Source of the DNA: Nocardia seriolae NBRC 15557
GTDB lineage: Bacteria > Actinomycetota > Actinomycetes > Mycobacteriales > Mycobacteriaceae
NCBI RefSeq assembly: GCF_007990715.1
Contig: NZ_BJWY01000037.1
Location: 1 to 53,727, forward strand
Direction of reading: 5' to 3'
DNA length: 53,727 nucleotides
Part shown: positions 1-8,220 of the stretch, piece after piece
How the letters are laid out: every line of letters starts with the position of its first letter
Position numbering within the stretch: position 1 is the first letter of the stretch
The notes under the pieces: model-generated
Database searches by the model: none
Seen by the model: the letters and a program-made list of their open reading frames with translations, nothing else
What the model was told of the DNA's origin: nothing
Translations under genes and position numbers: made by a program

Positions 1-4
1 AGTA

Positions 5-118
5 TTAGGGCACGCCCAGCGCGAGCAGACGGCGCGCGATCTCCACCTTGCGCTCGGTGGGCAGCACCTTCCCGGTGAGCTGCAGCCCGTCGCGCAGTGT
101 CACATCCCGCAGACTCAT
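5..118 (-). CDS. HMG-CoA lyase-like protein, N-terminal fragment
   Basis: Only 37 residues are present. They begin MSLRDVTLRDGLQ, the first strand and metal/substrate motif (D-x-x-x-RDGxQ) of the DRE-TIM metallolyases such as hydroxymethylglutaryl-CoA lyase, which are normally about 300 residues. The ATG shares an ATGA with the stop of the CoA-transferase upstream, so the two are probably cotranscribed and would act in acyl-CoA breakdown. A TAA lies at positions 7-5, right at the window edge. Whether it is a true stop, a frameshift or an edge artefact cannot be told from here. The assignment rests on the N-terminal motif alone. Confidence 0.6.
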   Translation of the reverse strand: MSLRDVTLRDGLQLTGKVLPTERKVEIARRLLALGVP

Positions 119-1332
119 GAGTTCGCCTCCAGCGCATCGATTTCGGCATCGGTCATGCCGAGCAGTCCGGTGAGCACCTCGCGGGTGTGTTCGCCCAGGT
201 CGGGTCCGACATTGCGGATGGGCAGCGACTGCCCGCCGATGACCGGGACGATGCCGGGGAACCCGACCTCCTTGGGCTCGGGCTCGCCCACGTCCACCCG
301 GAAGGGCTGGATCATATTGCGCGCCTTGTACTGCTCGTCGTCGACGATATCGGCGGCGGTGTAGATGGGCCCGCACGGAATCGCGGCCTCCTCGAGCACC
401 TTCAACGCCTGTTCGCGGGTGCGCAGCCGGGTCCACTCCGCGATCGAGGCGTCGAGCCGTTCGCGATTGCGCCAGCGCCCGGCATTGTCCTGGAGTTCCG
501 AGTCGGCGGCCAGGTCCGGGCGCTCGATGACGGCCATGTAGCGCTGGAAGATGGCGTCGCCGTTGCCGCCGATGATGATGCTGTAGCCGTCGCTGGTCGG
601 GTAGGCGTTGCTGGGCGCGATGCCCTCCATTCGCCCGCCGACCCGCTCGCGGTTGATGCCGTAGGCGAGATAGTCGGGCACCAGTGATTCCATGACCGAC
701 AGGATGGACTCGTTGAGCGCCACGTCGATGATGCGCTGCTCCAAGGGAACCCGCGCCACCCGCTCCCGCTGGAACAGGGCCATCACGGTCCCGAACGCCG
801 CGTAGATCCCCGCGATCGAGTCGCCGATCGAGACGCCCACCCGCACCGGCGGCCGATCCGGATCACCGACCAGCTCGCGCAGCCCGCCGACCGCCTCGGC
901 CACGGCCGCGAATCCCGGCCGCTGTGAGAGCGGCCCGGTCTGCCCGTAGGCCGAGATCCGCGTGATCACCAGATTCGGATTGACCGCGTTGAGCACCTCC
1001 GGCCCGAGTCCCCACTTCTCGAGCATCCCCGGCCGGAAGTTCTCGAGCAGCACATCGCACTGCTCGATCAGCTCGAGCACGATCTTGCGCCCCGCCTCGC
1101 TCCGCAGATCCAGCGTGATCGACTTCTTGTTCCGGTTGACGGTCCGGTACAGCATCGAGGTATCCCCGCCGTACAACCGCCAATTTCGCAGCTCATCACC
1201 GCTTTTCGGCCGCTCCACCTTGATCACCTCGGCCCCGAAGTCGCCGAGCATCCGCCCCGCCGTCGGCGCGGCGACGTAGTTACCCAGCTCCAGAACGCGC
1301 ACGCCATCGAGCGGCCGAATCGCTGTGTCCAA
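115..1332 (-). CDS. CaiB/BaiF family (class III) CoA-transferase
   Basis: Family III CoA-transferases move CoA between carboxylic acids in the cytoplasm. This 405-residue protein has the usual length and opens RPLDGVRVLELGNYVAAP, followed by GDFGAEVIKVE and LENFRPG. The segment GDSIAGIYAAFGTVMAL contains the aspartate expected to carry the acyl group. The open frame continues far upstream, but homology begins at RPLDG. A TTG at 1332-1330 preceded by GGAGGG is the best start, and that Shine-Dalgarno lies inside the end of a dispersed hairpin repeat. The 3' end overlaps the lyase fragment by 4 nt. Substrate unknown; the TauD-like and lyase neighbours suggest catabolism of an organic acid. Confidence 0.85.
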   Translation of the reverse strand: MDTAIRPLDGVRVLELGNYVAAPTAGRMLGDFGAEVIKVERPKSGDELRNWRLYGGDTSMLYRTVNRNKKSITLDLRSEAGRKIVLELIEQCDVLLENFRPGMLEKWGLGPEVLNAVNPNLVITRISAYGQTGPLSQRPGFAAVAEAVGGLRELVGDPDRPPVRVGVSIGDSIAGIYAAFGTVMALFQRERVARVPLEQRIIDVALNESILSVMESLVPDYLAYGINRERVGGRMEGIAPSNAYPTSDGYSIIIGGNGDAIFQRYMAVIERPDLAADSELQDNAGRWRNRERLDASIAEWTRLRTREQALKVLEEAAIPCGPIYTAADIVDDEQYKARNMIQPFRVDVGEPEPKEVGFPGIVPVIGGQSLPIRNVGPDLGEHTREVLTGLLGMTDAEIDALEANS

Positions 1333-1452
1333 TTTGCCCTCCGCTTCGCTACGGGCGGGTTCGCGGCCCTGGAGGTCTCGTTCTTCCCTCCCTCCGCTCC
1401 TCCGCTTCGCTCCCCCGCTCCGCTCAGTCCAGAACGAGACGGGCCGCGAACC
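1331..1452 (-). repeat. Dispersed hairpin repeat, copy A
   Basis: About 120 bp, matched by 43371-43490 with roughly ten differences. Read on the minus strand it starts GTTCGCGGCCCGTCTCGTTCT, and the reverse complement of the first 11 bases reappears near 1366, so the unit can fold back with inner arms of 11 plus about 10 bp around a purine-rich loop. Its distal end (CGGAGGGCAAATT) supplies the ribosome-binding site of the CoA-transferase gene. It has no coding capacity and looks like a REP/MITE-type element. Confidence 0.75.
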
Positions 1453-1521
1453 ATTATGGTGCAGCACACAATGCCGTCGGTTGGAGGGCTCAAGGGCGAC
1501 AAAGTGTGTGAAAACGACAAA

Positions 1522-1560
1522 GCCGGTGCGACGGACGAGAGAGGTGTCCGTCGCACCGGC
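1522..1560 (-). terminator. Intrinsic terminator of the TauD-like gene
   Basis: Perfect 15-bp stem (GCCGGTGCGACGGAC and its complement) with a 9-nt loop, about 50 nt past the TauD-like stop. On the minus strand it is followed by TTTGTCGTTTTC, a U-rich tail, so it should act in the minus direction and separate the dioxygenase gene from the CoA-transferase gene. Confidence 0.8.
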
Positions 1561-1607
1561 CGGGCCGTCGGTCACGGTGTGCGTAAGTGCACCGCGACCA
1601 ACGGGAC

Positions 1608-2558
1608 TCAGGCGGCGCGGGGTGCGACCTGCTCGATGATCGAGTAGTGCTCGGCATTGCCCGTGATGACGGTGCTGGGGTTGCCGTGCACGTCGACCGG
1701 GACGTCGCCCGCGAGGGTGATGCGGGTGAGGCGGCGGGGTTGGCCGTCGTAGTCGTCGATGGCGTAGTGCTGGGTGGCGCGGTTGTCCCAGATCGCGACG
1801 TCGCCGAGCTGCCAGTTCCAGCGGGTGGTGTTCTCCAGGCGGGTGACGCGGTTCTGGAGGAGTTGGAACAGGGCCTGGGATTCGGCGGCGGAGAAGCCGA
1901 CGAAGTTCTTCACGAAATGGCCGAGCAGCAGGGCGCGTTCGCCGGTGACCGGGTGCACGCGCACGACCGGGTGCTCGGTCTCGTAGTAGGAGGATTCGAA
2001 TTCCTCGCGGTAGGCCTTGATGTTCGCGGTCACCTGCGAGTTCTCGCCCCGCGCGACCTCGGTGCGGTCGGCGGCGTAGTCGTAGGCATTGGTGTGCCGC
2101 GCGCGCAGATTCTCGACCAGCGCCTTCAGCGGCTCGGGCAGCGAGTCGTAGGCGGCCACGGTGGAGGCCCAGGTGGTGGAGCCGCCGTAGGGCGGCAGGT
2201 GCACCGCGCGCAGGATGGACGCCTTCGGAATCCGGTCCACGAAGGTGACATCGGTGTGCCAGCTGTTGGCGCGCCCGTATTCGGAGTCGATGGGCAGCGT
2301 CTTGACGCCCTTGGAGGTGACCGTCGGGTGCGGGGTGGTGGGCGCGCCGAGCAGCCGCGCGAATTCGTACTGGCCGTCCTCGGTCAAGTGCTCCTGGCCG
2401 CGGAAGAAGATCACCTTGTGCTCGTGCAGCGCGTCCTGGATGGCCTGGACCGTCACCGAATCCAGGTCGCCGCCCAGCCGGACGCCGTCGATCCGCGCGC
2501 CGATCTTGCTGCCCAGCCGCACGGCGGTGATTTTGGAAGTTGCGTAATCGACGGACAT
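1608..2558 (-). CDS. TauD/TfdA family Fe(II)/2-oxoglutarate dioxygenase
   Basis: The family hydroxylates and cleaves substrates such as taurine, alkyl sulfates or phenoxyacetates using Fe(II), 2-oxoglutarate and oxygen in the cytosol. The 316-residue length is typical. Iron ligands are visible: H101 and D103 in SWHTDVTF, and H264 in [22 protein letters not shown], where the following arginine pair should bind 2-oxoglutarate. The ATG at 2558 is preceded by GAAAGG. A strong terminator follows, so the gene is probably monocistronic. Closest familiar types are taurine and alkylsulfate dioxygenases; the natural substrate is not evident. Confidence 0.88.
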   Translation of the reverse strand: MSVDYATSKITAVRLGSKIGARIDGVRLGGDLDSVTVQAIQDALHEHKVIFFRGQEHLTEDGQYEFARLLGAPTTPHPTVTSKGVKTLPIDSEYGRANSWHTDVTFVDRIPKASILRAVHLPPYGGSTTWASTVAAYDSLPEPLKALVENLRARHTNAYDYAADRTEVARGENSQVTANIKAYREEFESSYYETEHPVVRVHPVTGERALLLGHFVKNFVGFSAAESQALFQLLQNRVTRLENTTRWNWQLGDVAIWDNRATQHYAIDDYDGQPRRLTRITLAGDVPVDVHGNPSTVITGNAEHYSIIEQVAPRAA

Positions 2559-2683
2559 GCAATGCCTTTCGCCGGGTTGGTGTGGGCCTGTCGCCCGATG
2601 GAGTGGCCCGGATTCGAACCACCCCAAGGACACCAGCGCCGCGCCCGCCGAAACAGGTTCAGGATCAGCCGGATCGCAAAGGA

Positions 2684-3454
2684 TCAGCCGACGTGCTCGC
2701 GCAGGTAGGCCAGATCCTCGGCGACACCTTCCGCGGGCGTCTCCAGAATCACCGGCGCGCCCGCGGTCCGACATACCTCCGCCAGCAGCTGCGGATCGAT
2801 GGTCCCGTCGGCGAAGTTGGCGTGCCGGTCGGCCCCGGAGTCGAAGGCGTCGCGCGAGGAGTTCAGGTGCACCAGGTCGATGCGCCCCGTGATCGCCTTG
2901 ATCCGCTCCACGATCCCGACCAGTTCCTCACCGCCCGCCCAGGCGTGGCAGGTGTCCAGACAGAACCCGGCCCTGAAATCCCCGACCGCGTCCCACAGTC
3001 GCCCGATATCGTCGAAATACCGTGCCATGGCGTGGTTTCCGCCGGCGGTGTTCTCGATCAGGATGGGCACCGCGAACCCGCCCTTGTCCTGCTGCCGCTC
3101 GAACAGCTTGCGCCAGTTGACGAAGCCCTCGACCATCTCGGCATCGGAGCGCACGTGCCCGCCGTGCACCACCAGCCCGAACGCGCCCAGCTCGGCGGCG
3201 GCCTCGGCCTGCTGTGCCACCGCGTTGCGCGAGGGCATGCGCAGCCGGTTGTTCAGGCTGGCCACATTGATCTGATACGACGAGTGCACCACCACGTCGA
3301 TAGCGCTGGCCTTGATCTCCTCGGCCTTGGGATGCGGGGCAGGCTTGTCCCAGCTCTGCGGATCCACCACGAACATCTGAATGACATCGGCCCCCAGCTT
3401 CTCGCCGAAGCCGATCGGGTCGCTGTCCTCGCGGACGTGAGCTCCAATACGCAT
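2684..3454 (-). CDS. nfo: Deoxyribonuclease IV (endonuclease IV, AP endonuclease family 2)
   Basis: Cleaves the backbone at abasic sites during base excision repair. The 256-residue protein starts MRIGAHV. It shows the TIM-barrel metal-ligand stretches of the family in order: [58 protein letters not shown] and ETP near the end, giving the histidines, glutamates and aspartates that bind three zinc ions. Length matches the mycobacterial enzyme (about 250). It is divergent from the kinase gene across a 225-bp gap. It could also be called a sugar-phosphate isomerase/epimerase-fold protein, but the motif set favours the nuclease. Confidence 0.9.
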   Translation of the reverse strand: MRIGAHVREDSDPIGFGEKLGADVIQMFVVDPQSWDKPAPHPKAEEIKASAIDVVVHSSYQINVASLNNRLRMPSRNAVAQQAEAAAELGAFGLVVHGGHVRSDAEMVEGFVNWRKLFERQQDKGGFAVPILIENTAGGNHAMARYFDDIGRLWDAVGDFRAGFCLDTCHAWAGGEELVGIVERIKAITGRIDLVHLNSSRDAFDSGADRHANFADGTIDPQLLAEVCRTAGAPVILETPAEGVAEDLAYLREHVG

Positions 3455-3679
3455 TGCGCCAGCCTAGCCCCGGCCACCGACAGGTTGGGCGGGTCACCTG
3501 CGACGACAAGCAAACGTTCAGTGTTGCGTTAGCGGACGATGCGTAGATAGTTCGGTAGGCCGCGAATCGGCTACAGTTTCGGTGTTTTCGGGTCGGCCCT
3601 TGCACGATCCCGCCGATCGTCTGTAGTACCTCGCGCGCTGGTGGGTCCTGGCACGCGGAGTGGAGAGTGGGAGATCGTC

Positions 3680-5548
3680 ATGCTGTCCGAAGGTGACGTT
3701 TTTGCTGGGTATGTCATCGAACGGCAGCTCGGTCGGGGTGGCATGGGTTCGGTGTATCTGGCCAAGCATCCGCGGCTGCCGCGCCTGACGGCGCTCAAGC
3801 TGCTGAATCGGGAGATGGTCTTCGACAAGGAGGTCCGCGCCCGCTTCGAGCGTGAGGCCGACCTGGTCGCCCAGCTGGACCACCACAATATCGTCACCGT
3901 CTACGACCGCGGGCTCGAGGACGGGCAGCTGTGGATCTCCATGCAGTACATCGACGGCATCGACGCCGCCAGCGTGAATCCGCAGACGCTGCCGCCGGAA
4001 CGGGCCGTGCAGATCGTCTCCGAGATGGCCGACGCACTCGACTACGCGCACCGCAACGAGGTGCTGCACCGGGACGTGAAGCCCGCCAATATCCTGCTGG
4101 CCCGCTCCACCGGCGGCAAGGGCGAGCGGGTGTACCTGACCGACTTCGGCATCGCGCGGCTGCGTGACGACAGCGGTCACCTCACCCAGACCGGCACCTT
4201 CACCGCGACCCTGGCCTACGCCTCGCCCGAGCAGCTGACCGGGTCCGCGCTGGACGGGCGCTCCGATCAGTACTCGCTGGCCTGCACCCTGTTCTGGCTG
4301 TTCACCGGCAACGGGCCGTTCTCGGCCACCAATCCGGCCGCCGTCATCCAGGGGCATTTGCAAAGCCCGCCACCGCTTTTGGGGACCACGCGGCCCGGGC
4401 TGCCGCCGACGTTGGACCTGGTGATCGCCACGGCCATGGCCAAGCGGCCCGAGGACCGCTTCGCGAGTTGCAGCGATTTCGCGGCCGCGGCCCGGCGCGC
4501 CCTCGCGAATCCGAGTGCGCCCGCCATGCCGCTGGTCGGCCGGACCGCGCCGCCGATGCCGGTGGCACCGATGCCGACCGGCGGCGGTATGCCGACCGGG
4601 ATGCCGATGTACACCGGCGGGCAGATGCCGACCGGGGCGCCGATGCCGACCGGTCTGCCGCAGACCGGCGCACCCATGCCGACCGCAGCACCCATACCGA
4701 CCGCGGTGCCGCGCCCGCAGACCGGCCCGGCCATGCCGTATCCGGCTCCGACGCAGCTCAATCCGGTCAATCCGGCCCCGCCGAAGCCGGTGACCGGCAA
4801 TTACACCGGTCGCGGCACCAACCAGTACACGCAGCCGCCGTCCTACGCCTACCAGGCTCCGGGGCAGCCCCAGCCGCCGCAGCGGCCGCCGGTCGCGCCG
4901 GTCGCCGCGCATCGGTCCGGGCCGCCGAAGAAGTCCAATACCGGGCTGATCATCGGGATCATTCTCGCGGTGGTGGTGCTGCTCATCGTGGTGGTCGCGG
5001 TGGTGGCCGCCGCGGGCAAGGGCAAGTCCGGCAATACCAAGAGCGCGCCCACCATCTCGGCGGTCCAGGATCCGGGCGCGGGTGGCGACAAGCAGATCGA
5101 CTGGGCCGCCGCGGCCAAGGAGTTCCCGAAGCTGCTGCCCGCCACCAAGACCGGTGGCAAGGGCTACAACGGCGCGACCTGCTGGGTGGCCGACTCCCCG
5201 GTCTCTTCCGATGCCACCGACGGCACCCCGGACTTCGGCGACTGGACGGTGCAGTGGCGTTGCTACGGCGGCAACAACAACAGCGACCCCTTCTACCGCG
5301 TCTTCGCCTACTCCTCGGCCACCGACGTGCAGTCGGTGCTCAGCGGGCTGACCCCGGACAACAAGTCGACCGACGCCAACGGCGGCAAGTCCTACACCAA
5401 CTACCAGCTCAGCGATGACAGCCACCCGCGGCTGGTGACCGCCTTCACCAGCGACAACAAGCGCACCCAGTACCTCATGTACACCGACGGGATCAGCGGC
5501 AGCATGGACTCGGTCCTGAAGTGGTGGAAGAACGCCCCCTTGAACTGA
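3680..5548 (+). CDS. Transmembrane serine/threonine protein kinase with extracellular C-terminal domain
   Basis: Eukaryotic-type (PknB-like) receptor kinase, 622 residues. The kinase domain (about 10-270) has the P-loop GRGGMGSVY from G18, ATP lysine K40, catalytic HRDVKPAN (H130, D132) and DFG at 155. A Pro/Met-rich linker (about 285-420) with repeated MPTG/MPTA units leads to one membrane segment (about 421-447, GLIIGIILAVVVLLIVVVAV). The outer domain has two cysteines (ATCW, WRCYGG), probably disulfide linked. Start: ATG at 3680 after GGGAG; upstream in-frame codons show no homology. The outer domain and its WWKNAPLN end are shared with the next gene, so the two arose by duplication. Ligand and targets unknown. 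Confidence 0.92.
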   Translation: MLSEGDVFAGYVIERQLGRGGMGSVYLAKHPRLPRLTALKLLNREMVFDKEVRARFEREADLVAQLDHHNIVTVYDRGLEDGQLWISMQYIDGIDAASVNPQTLPPERAVQIVSEMADALDYAHRNEVLHRDVKPANILLARSTGGKGERVYLTDFGIARLRDDSGHLTQTGTFTATLAYASPEQLTGSALDGRSDQYSLACTLFWLFTGNGPFSATNPAAVIQGHLQSPPPLLGTTRPGLPPTLDLVIATAMAKRPEDRFASCSDFAAAARRALANPSAPAMPLVGRTAPPMPVAPMPTGGGMPTGMPMYTGGQMPTGAPMPTGLPQTGAPMPTAAPIPTAVPRPQTGPAMPYPAPTQLNPVNPAPPKPVTGNYTGRGTNQYTQPPSYAYQAPGQPQPPQRPPVAPVAAHRSGPPKKSNTGLIIGIILAVVVLLIVVVAVVAAAGKGKSGNTKSAPTISAVQDPGAGGDKQIDWAAAAKEFPKLLPATKTGGKGYNGATCWVADSPVSSDATDGTPDFGDWTVQWRCYGGNNNSDPFYRVFAYSSATDVQSVLSGLTPDNKSTDANGGKSYTNYQLSDDSHPRLVTAFTSDNKRTQYLMYTDGISGSMDSVLKWWKNAPLN

Positions 5549-5624
5549 GTTGACCTGGCCATATGACAGCCCCGCGCCGGGCACGTAGGGTCGCGAACCG
5601 AAGGAGTCGGTCGAAAGGGTCTTT

Positions 5625-7346
5625 GTGCTGCGAGTCGGGGAAGTGTTCGCCGGGTACGAGATCGAACGCGAACTCGGCCGGGGCGGCATGGGATCCGTGT
5701 ACCTGGCGCGGCATCCCCGACTACCCCGGCTCATCGCGCTGAAGCTGCTCAATCGTGAGGCGTTCGACGATATCGAGGTGCGGCGGCGGTTCGAGCGCGA
5801 GGGCGATGGGATCGCCCGGCTGGACCACCCGAACATCGTGCCGGTCTACGACCGCGGCATCGATGACGAGCAGCCGTGGATCGCCATGCGCTACATCGAC
5901 GGTCCGGACGCCGCCCAGCTGGAGGCCGCGAATCTGCCGCCGCACCAGGCGATCCGGATAATTGCCGAGACCGCCCGCGCGCTGGATTTCGCGCATCGCC
6001 GGGGTGTGCTGCACCGGGATGTGAAGCCCGCCAACATCCTGCTCGAGCGCGTCGATGCCGAGGAGCGAGTCTTCCTGGCGGACTTCGGCATTGCCCGGCT
6101 GCGCGACGACGCCACCAAGCTCACCCAGACCGGGTCGTTCACCGCGACGCTGACCTACGCATCGCCCGAACAGCTTTCGGGGCAGCCGCTGGATCCGCGC
6201 TCGGATCAATACTCGTTGGCCTGCACGCTGTTCCGGCTGCTCACCGGCAATGTGCCGTTCACGGCCGAGCATCCGGTGGGCATCATCCACGGTCACCTCA
6301 ATCAGGCTCCGCCGCCGGTCAGCGGGTTGCGGCCCGGACTACCGCAGGCGCTGGACGCGGTCCTGGCCCGTGCCCTCGCGAAATATCCCGAGGGACGGTT
6401 CGATTCGTGCACCGAGTTCGCGAATGCCGCTCTGCAGGCGCTGGAACATCCGGCGGGGGTGACGCAGGTCGTGCCCCACGCGCCGTTCGCGCCGCCGCCC
6501 GCCGCGACCATCAACGCGCCGTTCGAACCGAACTCTATTCCGGGACAGCGTCATTCCGGAACCGCCCGCTACACCGCGCAGGCCCCGGTGGCCACGCAGG
6601 CCCCGGTGACCGTCCAGGCCCCGGTGACCGCGCCGCGACCGGTTCCGCCTCCGCCACCGCGGCGCAAGAAGCGCTCGAAGCTGCGCGGCTGCCTGCTGGG
6701 CCTGGCGCTCGTCGTGGTGTTGCCGCTGCTGGCGATCGCCGTCATCGTCTCCGTGCTCGATGAGAACGCGAGCACTCGCACCCCCTCGACGACGGCCGAA
6801 GCGCCCGCCCCGATCACCACCGACGAGTCGACGCCGACCGAGACCACCGACCCGGCCGCCGGAGTCCCGGAGCACTCGGGGGCCGACGCCCAGATCCTGA
6901 GCCGGCGTTTCCCGCAGATGCTGCCGCAGGCCGACCCGAACGCCGACATCAACAACGGCACCGGCTACCAGGGCGCGGTCTGCTCGACCTACGAGCATTC
7001 CCTGCCCGACAGCGGCAACGGCGATCCGGACCTGGGCAATTGGGCCGTCGCCTGGAACTGTGTCGGCGGTGTCGGCCGCCCGACCTACCGCTTCGTCATG
7101 TACCGCTCGGCCGCCGACGCCGAGGACGCGCTGAACGCGCTGTCCGGCTACAGCCGCACCGACATCAAGGTGCACGGCACCACCTACACGAACTACCAGA
7201 TCAGCGGCAGCGGCCTGTTGCGCCCGCGCCTGGTGACCGAGTTCCACTCGCAGGACGGCAAGCACGCGTTCCTCATGTACAGCACCGGTTTCCTGGCCAC
7301 CGACGATCAGCTGCTGGATTGGTGGAAGTCCGCCCCCGTCAATTGA
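5625..7346 (+). CDS. Transmembrane serine/threonine protein kinase (paralogue of the preceding gene)
   Basis: A 573-residue tandem paralogue, 76 bp downstream of the first kinase. GTG start preceded by AAAGGG. Kinase motifs: G18-x-G-G-x-G, K40, H130-R-D, and DFG at 153. The linker is shorter and contains APVTVQAPVTAP-type repeats. A basic stretch RRKKRSKLRG precedes one membrane segment (about 354-380). The outer domain keeps two cysteines (AVCSTYE, WNCVGG), the TYTNYQIS motif and a WWKSAPVN end as in its neighbour. The kinase core is close to that of the first gene while linkers differ, suggesting similar signalling with different spacing. ABC transporter genes follow after 100 bp and may or may not be coregulated. 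Confidence 0.92.
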   Translation: MLRVGEVFAGYEIERELGRGGMGSVYLARHPRLPRLIALKLLNREAFDDIEVRRRFEREGDGIARLDHPNIVPVYDRGIDDEQPWIAMRYIDGPDAAQLEAANLPPHQAIRIIAETARALDFAHRRGVLHRDVKPANILLERVDAEERVFLADFGIARLRDDATKLTQTGSFTATLTYASPEQLSGQPLDPRSDQYSLACTLFRLLTGNVPFTAEHPVGIIHGHLNQAPPPVSGLRPGLPQALDAVLARALAKYPEGRFDSCTEFANAALQALEHPAGVTQVVPHAPFAPPPAATINAPFEPNSIPGQRHSGTARYTAQAPVATQAPVTVQAPVTAPRPVPPPPPRRKKRSKLRGCLLGLALVVVLPLLAIAVIVSVLDENASTRTPSTTAEAPAPITTDESTPTETTDPAAGVPEHSGADAQILSRRFPQMLPQADPNADINNGTGYQGAVCSTYEHSLPDSGNGDPDLGNWAVAWNCVGGVGRPTYRFVMYRSAADAEDALNALSGYSRTDIKVHGTTYTNYQISGSGLLRPRLVTEFHSQDGKHAFLMYSTGFLATDDQLLDWWKSAPVN

Positions 7347-7446
7347 GGGCTGTGCGCGCGGGCGAATTGTGTGGACTCTGTGAGGAGACAGTCATCAGGG
7401 ACATCCCGGATGGCACGACTCCCAGAACCTCGACACACTGGACATC

Positions 7447-8220
7447 ATGACTTCGAACGTCTCGGATTCCGTGACCCTGGAGCAGGGCGCGAACGCCGTC
7501 GCAGCCCGCGCCACCGACCTGGTGAAGACCTACGGCTCCGGCGATACACAGGTCCGGGCGCTGGCCGGGGTGACGGTGGAGTTCGCGAGGAGCGAGTTCA
7601 CCGCCATCATGGGTCCCTCGGGCTCCGGCAAATCGACCCTCATGCACTGCCTGGCCGGGCTGGACTCGGCCTCCGGCGGCGCGGTCCACATCGGTGACAC
7701 CGATCTCACCCGGCTCTCGGACAAGCAGATCACCGCGCTGCGCCGCGACCGGATCGGCTTCGTCTTCCAGGCGTTCAACCTGGTCCCCACCCTGACCGCG
7801 CTGGAGAACATCACGCTGCCGCTGGATATCGCGGGCCGCAAGCCCGACGAGGAGTGGCTGTCCACCGTGGTCAAGCGGCTCGGGCTGGGCGACCGGCTCA
7901 GCCACCGGCCCAGCGAGCTGTCCGGTGGCCAGCAGCAGCGCGTGGCCTGCGCCCGGGCGCTGGCGGGCAAGCCGGAGATCATCTTCGGTGACGAGCCGAC
8001 CGGCAATCTGGACTCGCACTCCTCGGGCGAGGTGCTCAGCATCCTGCGCGCCGCGGTCGACGAATTCGGGCAGACCGTGGTGATCGTGACCCACGATCCG
8101 CGCGCGGCCTCCTACGCCGACCGTGTGGTCTTCCTGGCCGACGGGCAGATCGTGGACGAATTGCGGGAGCCCACCGCGGAATCCGTGCTCGACAAGATGA
8201 AGTCGCTGGAGACGCTCTGA
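7447..8220 (+). CDS. ABC transporter ATP-binding protein (MacB/LolD type)
   Basis: ATPase subunit driving the FtsX-like permease encoded next. 257 residues with Walker A GPSGSGKST (56-64), Q-loop FVFQAFNLVPTLTALEN, signature LSGGQQQR (158-165), Walker B IIFGDEPTGNLDS, and the switch histidine in VIVTHDPRAASYADR. This is the standard MacB/LolD pattern, used for export of lipoproteins, peptides or macrolides or for envelope remodelling rather than nutrient uptake. The stop overlaps the permease start (ATGA), so the two are translationally coupled. Substrate not predictable. Confidence 0.93.
   Translation: MTSNVSDSVTLEQGANAVAARATDLVKTYGSGDTQVRALAGVTVEFARSEFTAIMGPSGSGKSTLMHCLAGLDSASGGAVHIGDTDLTRLSDKQITALRRDRIGFVFQAFNLVPTLTALENITLPLDIAGRKPDEEWLSTVVKRLGLGDRLSHRPSELSGGQQQRVACARALAGKPEIIFGDEPTGNLDSHSSGEVLSILRAAVDEFGQTVVIVTHDPRAASYADRVVFLADGQIVDELREPTAESVLDKMKSLETL

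Noticed and set aside
2590..2640. tRNA-like GGTTCGAATCC on the minus strand near 2615
   Set aside because: Only a T-loop-like 11-mer. The T-stem does not pair beyond two base pairs, and there is no acceptor, D-arm or anticodon stem at proper distance.
1587..2708. Long plus-strand open frame of 373 codons
   Set aside because: It is antisense to the TauD-like gene, whose family motifs are unmistakable; the plus-strand product is low-complexity Gly/Val/Arg.
4550..4740. CRISPR-like repetition in the kinase linker
   Set aside because: Repeats are in-frame codons for MPTG units without unique spacers of constant length.
3518..5836. Very long minus-strand open frame opposite the two kinases
   Set aside because: High-GC shadow of the kinase genes; no domain, and the sequence is Arg/Gly rich repeats mirroring the MPTG codons.
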